A stretch of 64,000 nucleotides of DNA from Spongospora subterranea f. sp. subterranea (GCA_049724395.1 JAUGWO010000020.1:1-64000); one strand, 5' to 3'. Shown: positions 1 to 13,235, numbered from the stretch's first letter. A program made the numbers and translations. Notes: a model not told the origin generated them from the sequence alone.

Positions 1-511
1 CCTGTCGTTCATCACCGGGTCATTCTTCATCAACACACTGTTTTAACGTCCGATTGTGCCAACGTGCGCCGTTGGTCAACGGATGTCCTTTACTGTAGAC
101 AGGGACTGAAACCAGTCGTTTTCTTGGTCCGCGCTATTCTTTATAATAAAAACAGCATAAAGGTAGATCCAGGGTGTCCTAACAGGTGTTGCCAGCCATG
201 AATATTCCGTCATTGAAGGGTGAATCATGACCTCAACAATTATGATCAATACCGCTCCATGTTATTGTTGGCGCCAAACCGTCATCAGGTTCGCTGATTG
301 TCGATATCAGTAATCACAATAAACTGCTGTGGTCCTATGGGCTCTAATGACGTAAAGAAAGAGTGAAAGTCATTCGGGAAAATGATTCTGTTCGTACAGG
401 GAGAAGACGGTCGGTAAAGGTGTTGTTGATATTGTTTGTGATGATTGGGGTAATGGTGTTGTCGATATTGAACCTGTTTGGTGGAATCACTACACAACTT
501 GTGTGTCGTGT
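1..511. other. No gene recognised; region downstream of the PLC-like gene
   Basis: Only short open frames occur on either strand and none resembles a known family. It lies beyond the stop codon of the minus-strand PLC-like gene, so its right end is probably that gene's 3' untranslated and terminator region. I see no repeat or RNA gene here. Confidence 0.5.
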
Positions 512-2051
512 TTATATGATGACGATTATCGCCATGACCGTTATCGAAACATACATCGCTAGGGAGGCGATCCTATAGTAGCTGGTGTTGCTGTTCACCC
601 TGATCGCCACACTCCTCGCCTTGTCGCACACCGCCTCCTGCCCGTTTACCGATTGCCAACACCCGGCCTCATCCGACCACAAGTTCACCCAGGCCGACGA
701 TACGCCCTTCACCGCCATCGCTGCCAACAATCTCGCATTGCTCACAATATCTGTTGGAGTTCCGGGAATGAACCCGTTCGGGCAGATCGTCTGTTCATCG
801 GCCATTATCGGCTGTGAACCGATATCCCAAGCGTTATTGGACGGGTTCCAACAGGCCTTGAACGCCCTGTCCTGGCACGAGACAACGCGCCACCCATCGT
901 CAATACCGACCTGTGCACATAATCGGGTATTGGTGTAAATCGGTGGATCTGATCGCCATGACCAGAGCAATCTCCCGAGGATTGTTGAGTTGAACAGGTC
1001 AAACAGCGGAACGATCCCACACATCTGCAGGACGCCAACGTCGTCGGTGGTGATTTCGCCAACCCGATCGACCCCTTTGTAATAGGTCGTGTCGTTCGCG
1101 AATATCGTCGTGGCGTCGCCATAAACCTGACACCAGCGCAACTCAGCCGACGTGCTTCATTAAACCGATCGCGTTCGACCAATACCCGTCCCCATATCAA
1201 TCCTGGTGATGGGCAGATCGCCAGATTCGCCTCCAATCTGGTCAACGAATTGGGCAATGGCCCAAACGCCATCGACGAAGGTGTATTGGCCGTGATCAGT
1301 GTTCGATAACCGGCCTTGGTCAGCTGCCGAACCGTTGGCCAAAAGCCATCGAATTTCGACGGCGTGAAAATAGACGACGGGTCGAGCTCGTTCGTGATGA
1401 TCGCATCTAATATCGGATCGCTTTGGGCGTCGATATACAATATCTGAGAGCAGATTGATCAGGTGGAATGGGATTGCAAAACGGGGCAGAGCGGAGTACA
1501 ATGAACTCGTGCGGATTCATGTTCAGCCAAGCTCGTATCTCCTGCAATGTTTGCTGGAAGGTCGGGGCGGCTGGATTACACCCGCTCTGGTCGCCGTAAT
1601 CGCGAATACCCAGCAGCCGGCATTGGTTCCATTTCCCCTGGCACTGCTGACGAACGATCGCGGCGCCCTCGGAGTCGATATGGCAGACGAGGGCGGTCGG
1701 GCGCTGGTCGCCGTTCAGATCGATGATGTGCGGATCGACCTCGATCCATCGTACGCCCAGATCCAACTGCTCCGTTATCGATATGATCTGATTGTGGGGA
1801 ACCTCAAAGGCGATCGACGAGACGGTTTGATAATTGTAACTGACAGACCGGGTCAACGACCAACCCGATGGCGCCATCCCAACAACCAACCTGTTATGGG
1901 TTCCATGCCAGGTGGCGAACGCTTCGGGGAGGGGCCGATCCCATCGAAGGCCTCGCTGGGCGAACGCGGCGCCGCTCAGGGGCGGATCGGCGTCGGTGTT
2001 CTGACACAGGTTCAGAACAGTCAACATCACGAAACATCTGAACCGAATCAT
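512..2051 (-). CDS. PI-PLC-X-domain-like secreted/membrane phosphodiesterase
   Basis: A three-exon model (2051-1500, 1443-1247, 1154-512; introns of 56 and 92 nt) sums to 464 codons, 463 aa. The protein starts with a hydrophobic signal-peptide-like stretch (MIRFRCFVMLTVLNLC). It then shows the PI-PLC-like TIM-barrel pattern: a TWHGTHN segment (first catalytic His, then Asn), LGVRWIEVDPH (the conserved Arg and acidic position) and VCHID (second His). The C-terminal half is Cys-rich, and the last 20 residues are hydrophobic, which suggests a membrane or GPI anchor. Family members cleave phosphodiester bonds in inositol lipids or related substrates; the substrate here is inferred only. An upstream in-frame ATG at 2306 exists, but the signal peptide supports 2051. 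The second intron's acceptor is the least certain part. The gene lies 899 bp downstream of AGPS on the same strand. Confidence 0.72.
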
Positions 2052-2949
2052 GTGGAATTTATGACGATAATCGGTAATAGGATTGAATAGTCTCATCGTG
2101 ATTCCAGATTCTGATATTCCAGAAATATCTGCCCCATAATAATCGGCCTCAATCATGCCATCAGCGTGTCGAAAGCAGATTTCATCACGATCAAGTTCGA
2201 AAATTGCGTCATTATCGTTGCCGTGAAACTCTGTTGATGGTGAGCGTGAATGGTTCGCCCCGCGGGCAGCCGTGCTTGATCTGATGCAGGGAACCCATGC
2301 CGGCAAAGACCGCGATGCTCATAAACTGGAGAGTATCGGTTGCCATGAGGGATGGATATCACAGACGAGTGTGCTGATGGACCACTTCCGCACCTCAGAT
2401 CGTGACAGAGATGTCCATTGCAATGGAACAGACCTTGGAACGGGCGGAGTGCTCCGGTTGAGCAACGGGCAAGCGAGAGAGCGGTGAACATGGGGGGTCA
2501 GTTGATGTTTACATTATTGAAGCCGTTCCGTTTGACATGGACTCCCCTGAGTGAAGAAGTAATGATCGGAAGACCCGAGTTCATGTCCCGCTGGCGACGT
2601 TTTCGCGAATATCGATCAACGACGACTTAATGTGGATAACGCTGTTCGCTGATGTTTTTCGAACATATATTCTCCACAACAGGTCTCGAACCCATAATCC
2701 CCAGTTGAAGATGTGCCAGGGTTTAGGGGCATTCTTCAATGGGCGGTTCAATAACGTCTGACTTGTATTTGCCGACGAGTTTACGGTTGTTTTTTGAGTG
2801 TTGGACCTGATCGATCAGGGACCACCCAATTGCAAGAGCATCTTTGATGTCACAGGACACACCTCCACTTTCTTTCATTGCATCAATCGTGTATTGTTCA
2901 TCACATCAAATCACGCAACAAACAATTGGTGGAAAAACCAGTTGGACAC
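2052..2949. other. Intergenic between AGPS and the PLC-like gene
   Basis: This 898 bp stretch lies between two minus-strand genes. Open frames are present on both strands because the DNA is fairly GC-rich, but none looks like a conserved protein. It must hold the AGPS 3' end and the PLC-like gene promoter. No repeat or RNA gene was seen. Confidence 0.4.
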
Positions 2950-5071
2950 CTAGTCAACCAGATTGCCAACAGCGAACACATTCGATGGATCAACTTGACG
3001 CTTGACGGCTTTCAGTAAGGATAACGACGCCGCGCTTGTCACCTGACCCATGAACTGTTTTCGAATTTGACCGACACCGTGATGATGCGATAACGATCCC
3101 CCCGATCTCAGCACCTGATCACGCCGATCGCGTAAGCGATCAACATTCAAAACCACATAGTGCTCGATAATACCTCTTGTCTGGCCTCGTGTTCGATCTT
3201 GGTAAACGCTTCGACAGGGTTGTCGACCCCGTCGGGAACCAATCCGAAATAGAAGTAGATACAGGCGCCGGTGTCGTATACCTGGGTGACACGACACGAG
3301 ATGAATGGTGGGATCAACGCCCCGGCATCATCACACGACTGTTTGATCCGTTTCTTGACGTTGTCGCACAGGCTCACGACGCGATCCCATTCCACCGACG
3401 TCTCGAAGGATTCGGCCAACAACCCCCTGAACCATCGGTTAGTTGTTGACCAGGGCGGCAATGACGCCATCCACACGTACAATGACAAGGTAAAATCGCG
3501 TATGTAGGCGATAAGGAAGGTGAGACGATATCCACGACGACCGGCATCACTACCAGCAGAGCGACCGCCGAACTCCCAACCGATCGATAAGATCCTCCAC
3601 TTCTGTCGACGGATTTCTGAGGAATTCCCTTCGAACAATATGGTGCAGGCGACAATCTGTTTCAGGTCGTAGCCCAGCTTGGTGATGATCCACTTCCTGA
3701 ACGAATCCTGAAATCGGGCATTGACCCACGACCGCTTCTCCTCAGGTTTGATCGCGTTGCCGAACTGAAACTGCTCGTTGTCCACAAGCCGGATCGATGC
3801 GGGAGCGACGCGCTGCCGCGATACCTGCCGCATGAACGCCACACCACTGTAATGACTGATTGAACACAAGAAACAAAAACACATTTTATCGCCGAACGAA
3901 CCTCGCGAAATCCGGAAATATTAGCGAAGCGTATTCGGTGGAGACAGGAAGGGGGCGAACCCGTAGGACAGCGGATGTGATGATTCCCAATATGCCTTCG
4001 CTCCCGAGCACGAGCTGTTTGATATCGGGGCCGGTCGATTGACGGGGGCACCGGCCGAATTCTTCGAGGACCCCGCTGGGCGTGATGCACGTGATCCGCA
4101 GGACGATGTCCTCGATATTGCCATAGGCGTTCTTCTTCATTCCTGAGGCGCGTGTGGCGATCCATCCGCCCAGCGTTGAGAACTCGTGGGAATCGGGTTC
4201 GTGTCCTAAACACAACCCATTCTGCGACAACACTCGCTCTACCCACAAGAAACAATGAGTATCGAGGCGGCGACCCAGACCAACGGAAAACCAACGGTAC
4301 CGATTTCAGGTCCGATGGCGCCACACTGCACCTCTGCCGTCAGATTCTCTTTGTCGACCCACAGTACCGAGTTCATCTGGCTCAGGTCGACACTGCAGAT
4401 GTGTCGCGATTCGTTCGGATTGCACTTCAGCGCCTGGGAAACGGACGTACCGCCCCCGAACGGAATCAGAACGACGCTCTGGAAACACACAGCGTCATTG
4501 TCAGGTCGTCGTTCAATATATAATGATGGGCGATCCTATCAAGGTGGGGGCGACACCCAACCTCGCCCCGAAAACGTACGTGTTGTGTGGCTCGAGATAT
4601 CAGTTCCTTGACATCGGACTCGCTATTGACGTACGCCACCGAGTCGGGGACCCGTTCGACCAATCCCTTCCGTAGGTTGTAGATCTCCTGCAGCGAATGG
4701 CCATGGCTGTGTCGGATTCGACACGCCGGCGATAGATCAACGATGATGCTCGCCGGCAACGACGCCACGAAATCGTCATTTGAAACGGAAAACGGAATCG
4801 CGACCTGATTGATATCGACAACGTCGTTGGCAGTGGCTGTTTGGGAAACCCCTCGAGATTTCATAAACGGCAACAGGTTGGGCATGGTCAGGCCCGAGAC
4901 GTCGTATCGGTGTCCCGATACCCGAATCAGATCGGTATTCGGGATGATGTGGAAGAACGTGTCGTCGTAGCCCCAGCCGTCCCATCTGATCGTATCGCGC
5001 TTGCCAACGTCGTCGTCGTCGCCATCTCCGGACGCGATCTGATTCGTGAGCTGGTTCAATCGGGAGACCAT
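2950..5071 (-). CDS. AGPS: Alkyldihydroxyacetonephosphate synthase (peroxisomal ether-lipid synthesis)
   Basis: Swaps the acyl chain of acyl-DHAP for a fatty alcohol, making the first ether bond of plasmalogens; an FAD enzyme of the peroxisome lumen. Six exons (5071-4580, 4478-4301, 4238-3902, 3846-3481, 3426-3174, 3114-2950) with introns of 101, 62, 55, 54 and 58 nt give 596 aa. Family signatures in order: RWDGWGYDD near the start, the FAD loop [68 protein letters not shown], the His triplet in [11 protein letters not shown], and VDPSNVF at the end. The N-terminus contains RLNQLTNQI, close to the PTS2 pattern R-L-x5-Q/H-L. The protein is shorter than the human enzyme, mainly before the first conserved block. 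Identity is very secure. Confidence 0.96.
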
Positions 5072-6180
5072 GACGGACGGCGATCGCCTAACAGGGTAAA
5101 CCCGCTTAAGCCTTGGGCGCTTTGGCTGGCGCCACTCTGTCGTCAGTCAAAAACCCTAACCCAAGTCCTTGGCCGATCGAACTGTCAGGACATCGTCGTC
5201 GTCGAATATACCGACCTGGACTTGGAACTTCCGACTAACGCCATGGTAAAAGATGTTGACCAATACCTCGTCGCCCGCAATAGAAGAAACCGCTGCCTTG
5301 GCCGGTTTGACAAAATTATTTTGATGCCGCCCTTTCCGGTATTGGAAATAGCCCCCTTGATATTCGGGAGAATTGTGCATTCTGTACTGCCCCATAAACG
5401 GTCATGAATATTGGGGGACAGATCAAGCTGGGTTTTGGCGATGGTCTTCACCAAGTGCGATGTCTCAGAGAGAGCGTCAAAACCAGCGAAACCGCTCAAG
5501 GAAAACGCCCATCATCGCTACCCGAATCGAGATGAACGAATGATCGGTTGGCTCATCTCCAATTTGTTACCCCGATTTCTAGATCTGATCATTTACAATT
5601 TCACTAATCGACGTAAGTTTAGAACCTTTAAAAAACACGATTCTCGAGTTGGTTTCTTCAAGAAAGTAGGGGAATCCTGATTTTGCGAGCCCATAACAGG
5701 AGTATCCTTTGGTTTACTAGTTGAGGTGGTGGATCTGGCATTATTACAGCACCTGATTCCATTAGAGATGCTGATGCAGCAATACGATCCTAGCAGGCGA
5801 TGAATATCGGTCGTGGATGGTGAACAGTATGGCAATGATCGATGCTGGAATAGCCACAGATTGTCCCCGCTCCCCGTCGCATTGTCATCACCAATACGAA
5901 AAGTGGTAATGGCACTATAATCAGTTGCGTTGAGCTTCTCACAAAGAGTCTGGTCGATCTTTCTAATAACGACAGGTTTTTTGTGCAAAACACCAATATA
6001 TGGGCACGTCGCCAAAGCCTGATGGAAATCCTTTGTGGCTTTTTTGCATTGATGGATCATGAATATTGAGGAAACTCCCACGATATTCTGATATTGAACA
6101 CAAATCAACTACAACCTTCTGACAGAGGGAAGGAAACAGGTTCAGACGCCAAACCGACACCTTTTTGGACAACGTTTTGT
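5072..6180. other. Gap with only weak minus-strand open frames
   Basis: Two minus-strand frames stand out and neither is recognised: 5395-5156 (79 codons, acidic C-terminus) and 6108-5593 (171 codons, Cys- and Ser-rich). The second could be a small gene or a decayed one; its composition resembles random sequence more than the neighbouring genes. I cannot assign a function and list them only as possibilities. Confidence 0.3.
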
Positions 6181-6538
6181 GGTGACACCACTCAGATCAA
6201 GGAACATGAATCGGGGGATCTAGATGAGTCACGACCAGACTTCGTATCCATTAAACGTTTTTCTTATATTAACCATCCTTCAGTTTCAGCCTAAAGGAAT
6301 CTCTACGACACATAAGAAACACTTTCAAACCCACCAAGCCTAATCGAAAAGGCGAAGCCAACATCGAATCAGCTAAAAGGGTAAGAGATGGATGAAATAA
6401 AGTTTCTCTAATGTGTCGTAGAGATCCCTTTAGGAAACGATATAATGGCAAGGAAATCTGAAAACTGAATGATGGTCAAATACGAAGTCTGGTCGGGACT
6501 CATCTAAATCCCCCGATTCTTGAATGAGTGGTGTCACC
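6181..6538. repeat. Long imperfect inverted repeat (foldback), about 360 bp
   Basis: The left arm (6181 to about 6325) pairs with the right arm (about 6397-6538). The outer ends read GGTGACACCACTC and GAGTGGTGTCACC. Inner blocks also pair, such as ATCTCTACGACACAT with ATGTGTCGTAGAGAT. The right arm carries about 26 extra bases near 6434-6460. The loop is about 70 bp. No open frame spans it and no transposase is nearby, so it is either a MITE-like non-autonomous element or an inverted duplication. Confidence 0.85.
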
Positions 6539-6890
6539 CATAGTTTTACAGTATACCTTCGCTATACCAAGACACGGGGCATTCTCAAACTCAATCTGTT
6601 TATTTCTGAATGCCCTTGACAGTTCAGCCCTTCCCGGTCAACATTTGGAATAGGCCTAGTCAGGGAATAACAGGCCGTTTCCGTCTGAATGGTGTCCTGT
6701 TTGAATATACCACAATGGTCTTATGATCAAAACGGTGTTGTATTTGAAAAAGCAAGGGCGTGTGCGAAACAGTTGCTAAACCCGGACGCGCAAAACAGTT
6801 TTGAACCCTGAACGACGCCGTCCGTAGCGCCAACGTACTGTCAGACTGGGTCAGGGCTCCCTGACGTTTCACTGATGATAGTGATTCCGT
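6539..6890. other. Spacer between two inverted repeats; nothing recognised
   Basis: This 350 bp spacer holds one 78-codon minus-strand frame (6896-6660) with no family resemblance. I see no repeat, promoter motif or RNA gene. Confidence 0.4.
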
Positions 6891-6891
6891 T

Positions 6892-7125
6892 TGCAAACGA
6901 TACGAAGTTGCGGTTACTTCATTCTTGTCTTAGCAAATCAGACGATCGATGGACCAAAAGCCAAGCTGGGTGGTGATTACTGCATTAACCATGTCGCTGG
7001 CCAAGGCCATGGGCCAAAGTTACGGTCGCAGTGCAATGGCGTGCTGCTGCATTGGCCATGTCCATCGATCGTCTAATTTGCTAAGACAAGAATGAAGTAA
7101 ATCACCGCAACTTCGTATCGTTTGC
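6892..7125. repeat. Inverted repeat upstream of ATP synthase beta
   Basis: The left arm 6892-6952 and right arm 7060-7125 are nearly perfect reverse complements (about 61 and 66 bp; they differ by a short insertion and a couple of bases). They are separated by a loop of about 107 bp that has smaller inner complementarity around GGCCATGG. The outer ends read GCAAACGATACGAAG and its complement. It lies roughly 270-500 bp before the ATP synthase beta start codon, so it could sit in that gene's promoter or 5' leader. Confidence 0.9.
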
Positions 7126-7385
7126 GAAATCCAGAACCCAGTGCTGCGCGCGTCGGATATTCTGTCGCCGTGTACCACACTCTGGTCTGTGTGCAGACTG
7201 GCGAGTTGAAAGTATAGGGGCTCTGCCCGTACCCCGTATGTGATAATGTGCGCCCGCGTCTGACTGGCCTATGCGATAAAGTGCGCCAGTGACGGTATGA
7301 TCAGATACGGGGGGTGACCCGGACCAGGTATCCCCGAACAGGGTGTGATATCATGTACTGTACACACATAAACCTATTAATTTAA

Positions 7386-8983
<1,598 letters not shown>

Positions 8984-9071
8984 GTTCTAGATTTTGTTGT
9001 AATACAGAAAACCGATCTGTGACCAGCAATAGTTCAGGCTTTAACAATCGTGGTACTCGATCGTAGCGCCA

Positions 9072-11545
9072 ATGTCATCACACCAGCACTCTCCTCGGAC
9101 GTCCAACTTCCTTTTAAAAGATCAACTGAAACTCTTTGAAAATTACGGCGTGAAATATGAAGGATTTGGGTCTGGCCACGTAGCATTCAACGATCCCGAT
9201 CTGGCAGCCGCTCATGAAAATCCCGACATTATTCCCATCTCAATGCCGTTCGTTCAGCACGAGGTTCCTGGTCCTCCAAATACTCCACGAACCGTAGCTG
9301 GTCTGTTTCATCCTCATTTTTTCGCCATTGTTCTCAAAGTCTAACATTAGGGTTTCGAAGTCCTAGGCCTCCAACTGCCAAAATTTCCTTGCCGAAGCAA
9401 AGTTCCAGTTTGACCCCAATACCCCCGTTTTCATACAACATTCCTCGTGTAATGCGTAGATTTAACGCCATATTCCCGGCAATAATCATTAAGTTTTTAT
9501 AGTTCAACGATGTGGAGAACGACGATTCGCTGTTGGTGCTGTCCAATCGGTCGATTGTAAGATGGCGTATCGAGCTGTTGATGTTGAGACTGATTGGCGT
9601 ACTTAGCCTTTGAGCGAGCATCGGCAACTGCTACAAGAGAATATGACCAGACGGGCTAGCTGGATGAAAGAGGCGTTCCAGGCACGATTACACGAGCAGA
9701 TGAAGGACCTGGCAAGGTCTAGCGAGACCGACGCTGCTCAGACTTCTGTTGCCCTCACCAGGTAAATTGAGTTTTCGAGCAGGATTGTGTGCACTGATGA
9801 AAGGGGGATTCGAAATCGTGTAGAGCCATTGATCTCTACACGAAGAAGTTCAATGCGATTTTGTCGTGGATTGGGGAGACGGAGAAACTGAAGGAATGTG
9901 TCAAGGAGCTGGAGCATCGGATCGCGGAACTGAAGACGGTGAACGTGGGGATGGCTGAACAGCACGAGGCGAATATCAGGGATCTGCAGGAGCAATACAA
10001 GATCACACAACTGCAGCTGCGACAGGATCTTGATCACGAACAGAAGGTAAATTGAGAAACGGGTGGGGGGTGGAACCGGGGGCCATGGGAAACGGGAATT
10101 TCGATGTGTTTTGAACTCGAAACGGTCACCGATTTCCCAACGCAGGTCGATAACCAGATCGCCAAATCCCGAGCAAATCATGTTAGAACCGGGCGATTGA
10201 CGAAAATACGTTCACCACGAAGATCTGTCTCTCTTGATCGGGGTCAACGATCCAGGTCGACAAAAGTTCAGCAAACATCACCGACGTCGATCGATCAGCG
10301 GACAACAAAAGCAATTTCTCATTCGAAATTTGAGAAAGTCGCAAATCAGGCGGTTCAAGAGATAAAACGACGATTTGTCGCTCGTGACGCGGTTGTTAAA
10401 GAAGAGTTCAATGACAGCGATAGATCATTTGGGGACACTTCTGGGGTAATTGTACATGATGGCGCCGTGATTGACGGGAGTGGATCTGGACAGGTCGCCA
10501 TACTCCAGGACAAAATCAGGGAGCAACAGCGCCAGGTCCACGAGCTGGAATCGCAGATGGGCGCGATCGAGGACGAGACTGACCAGGCCCTGGTCGAGCA
10601 CAACGACCGCAAAGCCAAAGAGCAGATTGAGCGATTGGCCAAGATCGAGGACGATACTGAGAAGGAGCTGTCCCAAAACATTGCCGATTCCAAACAGAAA
10701 TTAGACGAGTGATTTGTTTTAAGATGGATAGAATATGGGGCCTATGTTCTAATGTCGTGATATAGGTCGTACGAGTCAGCGATTTTGATCCAGAAGAGGT
10801 TGACCAAGCAACGGCAGCACAACGAGAAACTGAAGAATAAGGTGATGGGACAGTTGATCTCACATTTTGTCTGAAAGGTTTGATCAGCTTTACGATGGAA
10901 TTGATGTTATGATGGTGGAGTAAACGCAAGAGTTGACGCATTGTTGTTATAGTTGGCTGTGGTTGAAAACAAATGCAAACAAAGCCAGGCTGCGTTGGAC
11001 CGCGAACGAGCCTCTGAGCAATGGCGTCTCGACCGCCTGAATCACAATTTTCAGGAACAAAAACAGACGATCATTCAGGTGTTCAATAAGATCAAGGAAT
11101 GTGTTTATCAGTGCAATAAAGTGACAGATGGACTCCACACTGGTATTGTACTATAACCTCTCCCTTTCACCGATTTACTGCTCACAAAGTTTGGGTTGCT
11201 GCTTTACAAATTTGAGATTTCTGCCAATCCCTAACTGAAATAGCAAATTCTGTTGTAGGTCTGACGTGTTCAGTTTGTTTCAGTCAATTGAACGACCCAT
11301 ATATATTTTCGCCATGTGGCCATACATGTTGCCAGACCTGTATCCCCGAAGTACAGGCCTGCCCTGTATGTGGCCATGAACGTGGCGCCCCAATCACGAC
11401 GGGCATCACCAAGAACGACCTGGTTAGGCGGATCGTGGAGCAATATAGATGGCTGATTGAGCCCATGGCCGAAGCAGGCAACGCCATCATCAACACATGT
11501 ATTCAGGCACAAAACGACCCACCGAATAACGCAGAACAACAATAA
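9072..11545 (+). CDS. Coiled-coil protein with C-terminal C3HC4 RING finger (putative E3 ubiquitin ligase)
   Basis: Nine exons (9072-9300, 9351-9448, 9503-9556, 9607-9761, 9824-10046, 10146-10708, 10766-10841, 10953-11142, 11259-11545) keep one frame and give 624 aa. The first ~125 residues are Pro/Ser-rich. Heptad-rich coiled coils follow, split by a basic Ser/Arg segment. Near residue 535 comes a RING: CSVC, then CGHTCCQTC, then CPVC, the C3HC4 spacing. About 60 residues follow it. Such proteins usually move ubiquitin from an E2 to a substrate held by the coiled coil. The plan recalls Bre1-like or TRIM-like ligases, but the RING is not at the very end, so I give no symbol. It starts 88 bp after the ATP synthase beta stop. 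A RING-like remnant lies just downstream. Confidence 0.82.
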
Positions 11546-11599
11546 AAACACTGTGACAAACAGATATACCGGGTGAATTGATTTCGAACCTCAAATTTG

Positions 11600-11830
11600 C
11601 CATCCAAGTCTATCGCCATGCGCTATGACCATAGATCAGCCGGTTGTGGCCTCTGCCATCTCCTGCTCCAGTCCAGTCATAACCCTATGACTCTGCCGGT
11701 ATCATGACCCTGGTGAGTGGTGTCGCCATGGTGTCGCCATTCGATGAGCGTGTGTGACGGGCACCGATGATCAGGGCAATATCCACTGTCCGGTGTGCAG
11801 GTCAAGTCAAGTCGTACTGTACATCTTCAA
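11600..11830 (+). pseudogene. Possible RING-finger remnant
   Basis: Plus-strand frames here spell CGLCHLLLQSSHNPMTLP and then, after a frame change and a stop, TGTDDQGNIHCPVCRSSQ. This has the order of a RING domain (CxxC, a MTLP segment where MTLPCGH is usual, then CPxCR). No single open frame connects the parts. It could be a decayed gene or exons of a poorly resolved one. It lies next to the intact RING gene but is not a copy of it at sequence level. Confidence 0.4.
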
Positions 11831-12052
11831 ACCAGGGTTGAGGGTCATTGAACCTCGGCCCTCACATTTTACTTGGACTTTTACCGTGTCGTGTAGTCGT
11901 TCGTCCCATGTATCAATACAATTAGCGAAATACAAATGTTGAGAACTTCATAACAATCCGCTTCACCTTCTCGCGAAACCGAAAAACCAGCAAGGGTGGT
12001 GGCAGACTGTAGTCACCGTTGAACAACCGTAGTAACACTTTCGTACGAGTTC

Positions 12053-12436
12053 GCAAATTCGACATGGAATTCTTCAATCGTCTGCCGACGCCCCTTGCTC
12101 GAGCGCCTGAAGACTTAGGGTTGCGGCAACTTCTCAGAAACAACATTGATATTAACGACTTCATCGTGCCATCGCACGATATGGAAGAGGTTGAGCAATC
12201 GCAATTGCGAGTCCAGATTGTTGAACAACTCCCTCAAGTTGAACACGTCGGATATGGGGCCATCTGTGTCCGCTAAAGTGCACACCCGATCGAAGTGTTC
12301 CAGCCATTCTTCAGCATCTAACGTCAACTACAATCGATGTTCGTTCGAGGAGATGCTGCAACCCGAAGTCTGCAGGCCTTGGGGGCACTCGAGCACAGGC
12401 CTAGGCAGACCAATGAAGAATTCCATGTCGAATTTT
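12053..12436. repeat. Imperfect inverted repeat with about 75-80 bp arms
   Basis: Left arm 12053-12126 and right arm 12357-12436 are reverse complements at roughly three positions in four, sharing ATTCGACATGGAATTCTTCA. The loop is about 230 bp. In the arms, the outward minus/plus frames read similar peptides (both contain LKNSMSN or MKNSMSN), so the arms look like an inverted duplication of a coding fragment. Confidence 0.75.
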
Positions 12437-12694
12437 CTATTGATCGAACATCAATCGAAACTGTTTGACGAAGAAACGGTCCAAAATCTCAACCTTAGCA
12501 AAGACGAGTTTGTTTTTGTCCGAACCTTGAATTGTTTTCTGCGTTTCAGACGAGGATTGTGTCTGTCTTCTCCATCCCCAGCCGTTTTTCCGAATGTTTA
12601 ACGGGTTTAAACATAGGTATTTCAAACGGGTAGGTTATTGTTCTGTTGCTCATTTAACGATGTCTATCGCATACTGGGAAATTCCGACACTATA

Positions 12695-13235
12695 TTCCAG
12701 ACATCGGTTTTGTTGCCAATTTCTCCGATTGATCATTTCAGTATCCTGTATGGATTTGTTTTTACGCTCATTTGGTGAAATTTAGTACTAGTAATCGCAT
12801 CGTCACCCCGTTTCTCAAATTCTGTTGTTTTTTTACGTTCACTTCTTATTCAGAAGTTTTTGGTCTGCTCCACCACATTTTTACAACTTGATCCCAGTCC
12901 CGAAAGTCATCGTGATTGCCATGACTTCCTGGATGTTTTGCCTCGTTTGAAAAAACCGAACGAATTGGTTTGAATTTGGGAAGGGGCGGGTTAAATGATT
13001 TGCATTTTAACCAACAGGTAATCAACGATGACTTTCGGGACTGGGAGCAAGTTGTAAAAATGCTTTGTGTTTTGAATTGCGCGTAAAAGAGGCGAACGCA
13101 AAAAAAGCAGATTTCGAGAGACGTCCGGGGTGTTGATGCGATTAGTCTTAAAGTTCAATAACAGATGAGGGTTAGACCAGAGCCCATACAAGAAATTGAG
13201 ATGTCGAATGATGAACATTGGAAAACGCAACTAAA
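12695..13235. repeat. Large imperfect inverted duplication with about 220 bp arms
   Basis: The core arms 12876-12917 and 13020-13062 match closely (shared GACTTTCGGGACTGGGA on opposite strands). Lower similarity extends outward on both sides to about 12695 and 13235, for example ACTAATCGCATC near both outer ends. The loop is about 100 bp. Reading toward the loop, both arms give related Phe/Leu-rich peptides, so this is probably a decayed inverted copy of a coding segment. Confidence 0.75.

Noticed and set aside
1455-2090. 211-codon plus-strand frame opposite the PLC-like gene
   Set aside because: It is antisense to conserved PLC blocks; its openness comes from codon bias on the other strand.
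2690-2710. tRNA T-arm-like sequence (minus-strand GGTTCGAGACC)
   Set aside because: No acceptor stem, D-arm or anticodon arm could be folded around it.
3177-3655. Several plus- and minus-strand frames inside AGPS
   Set aside because: They lie antisense to or out of frame with well-conserved AGPS exons and have no family resemblance.
5149-5162. Telomere-like AAACCCTAACCC
   Set aside because: Less than two full repeat units; expected by chance in 64 kb and lying outside any repeat array.
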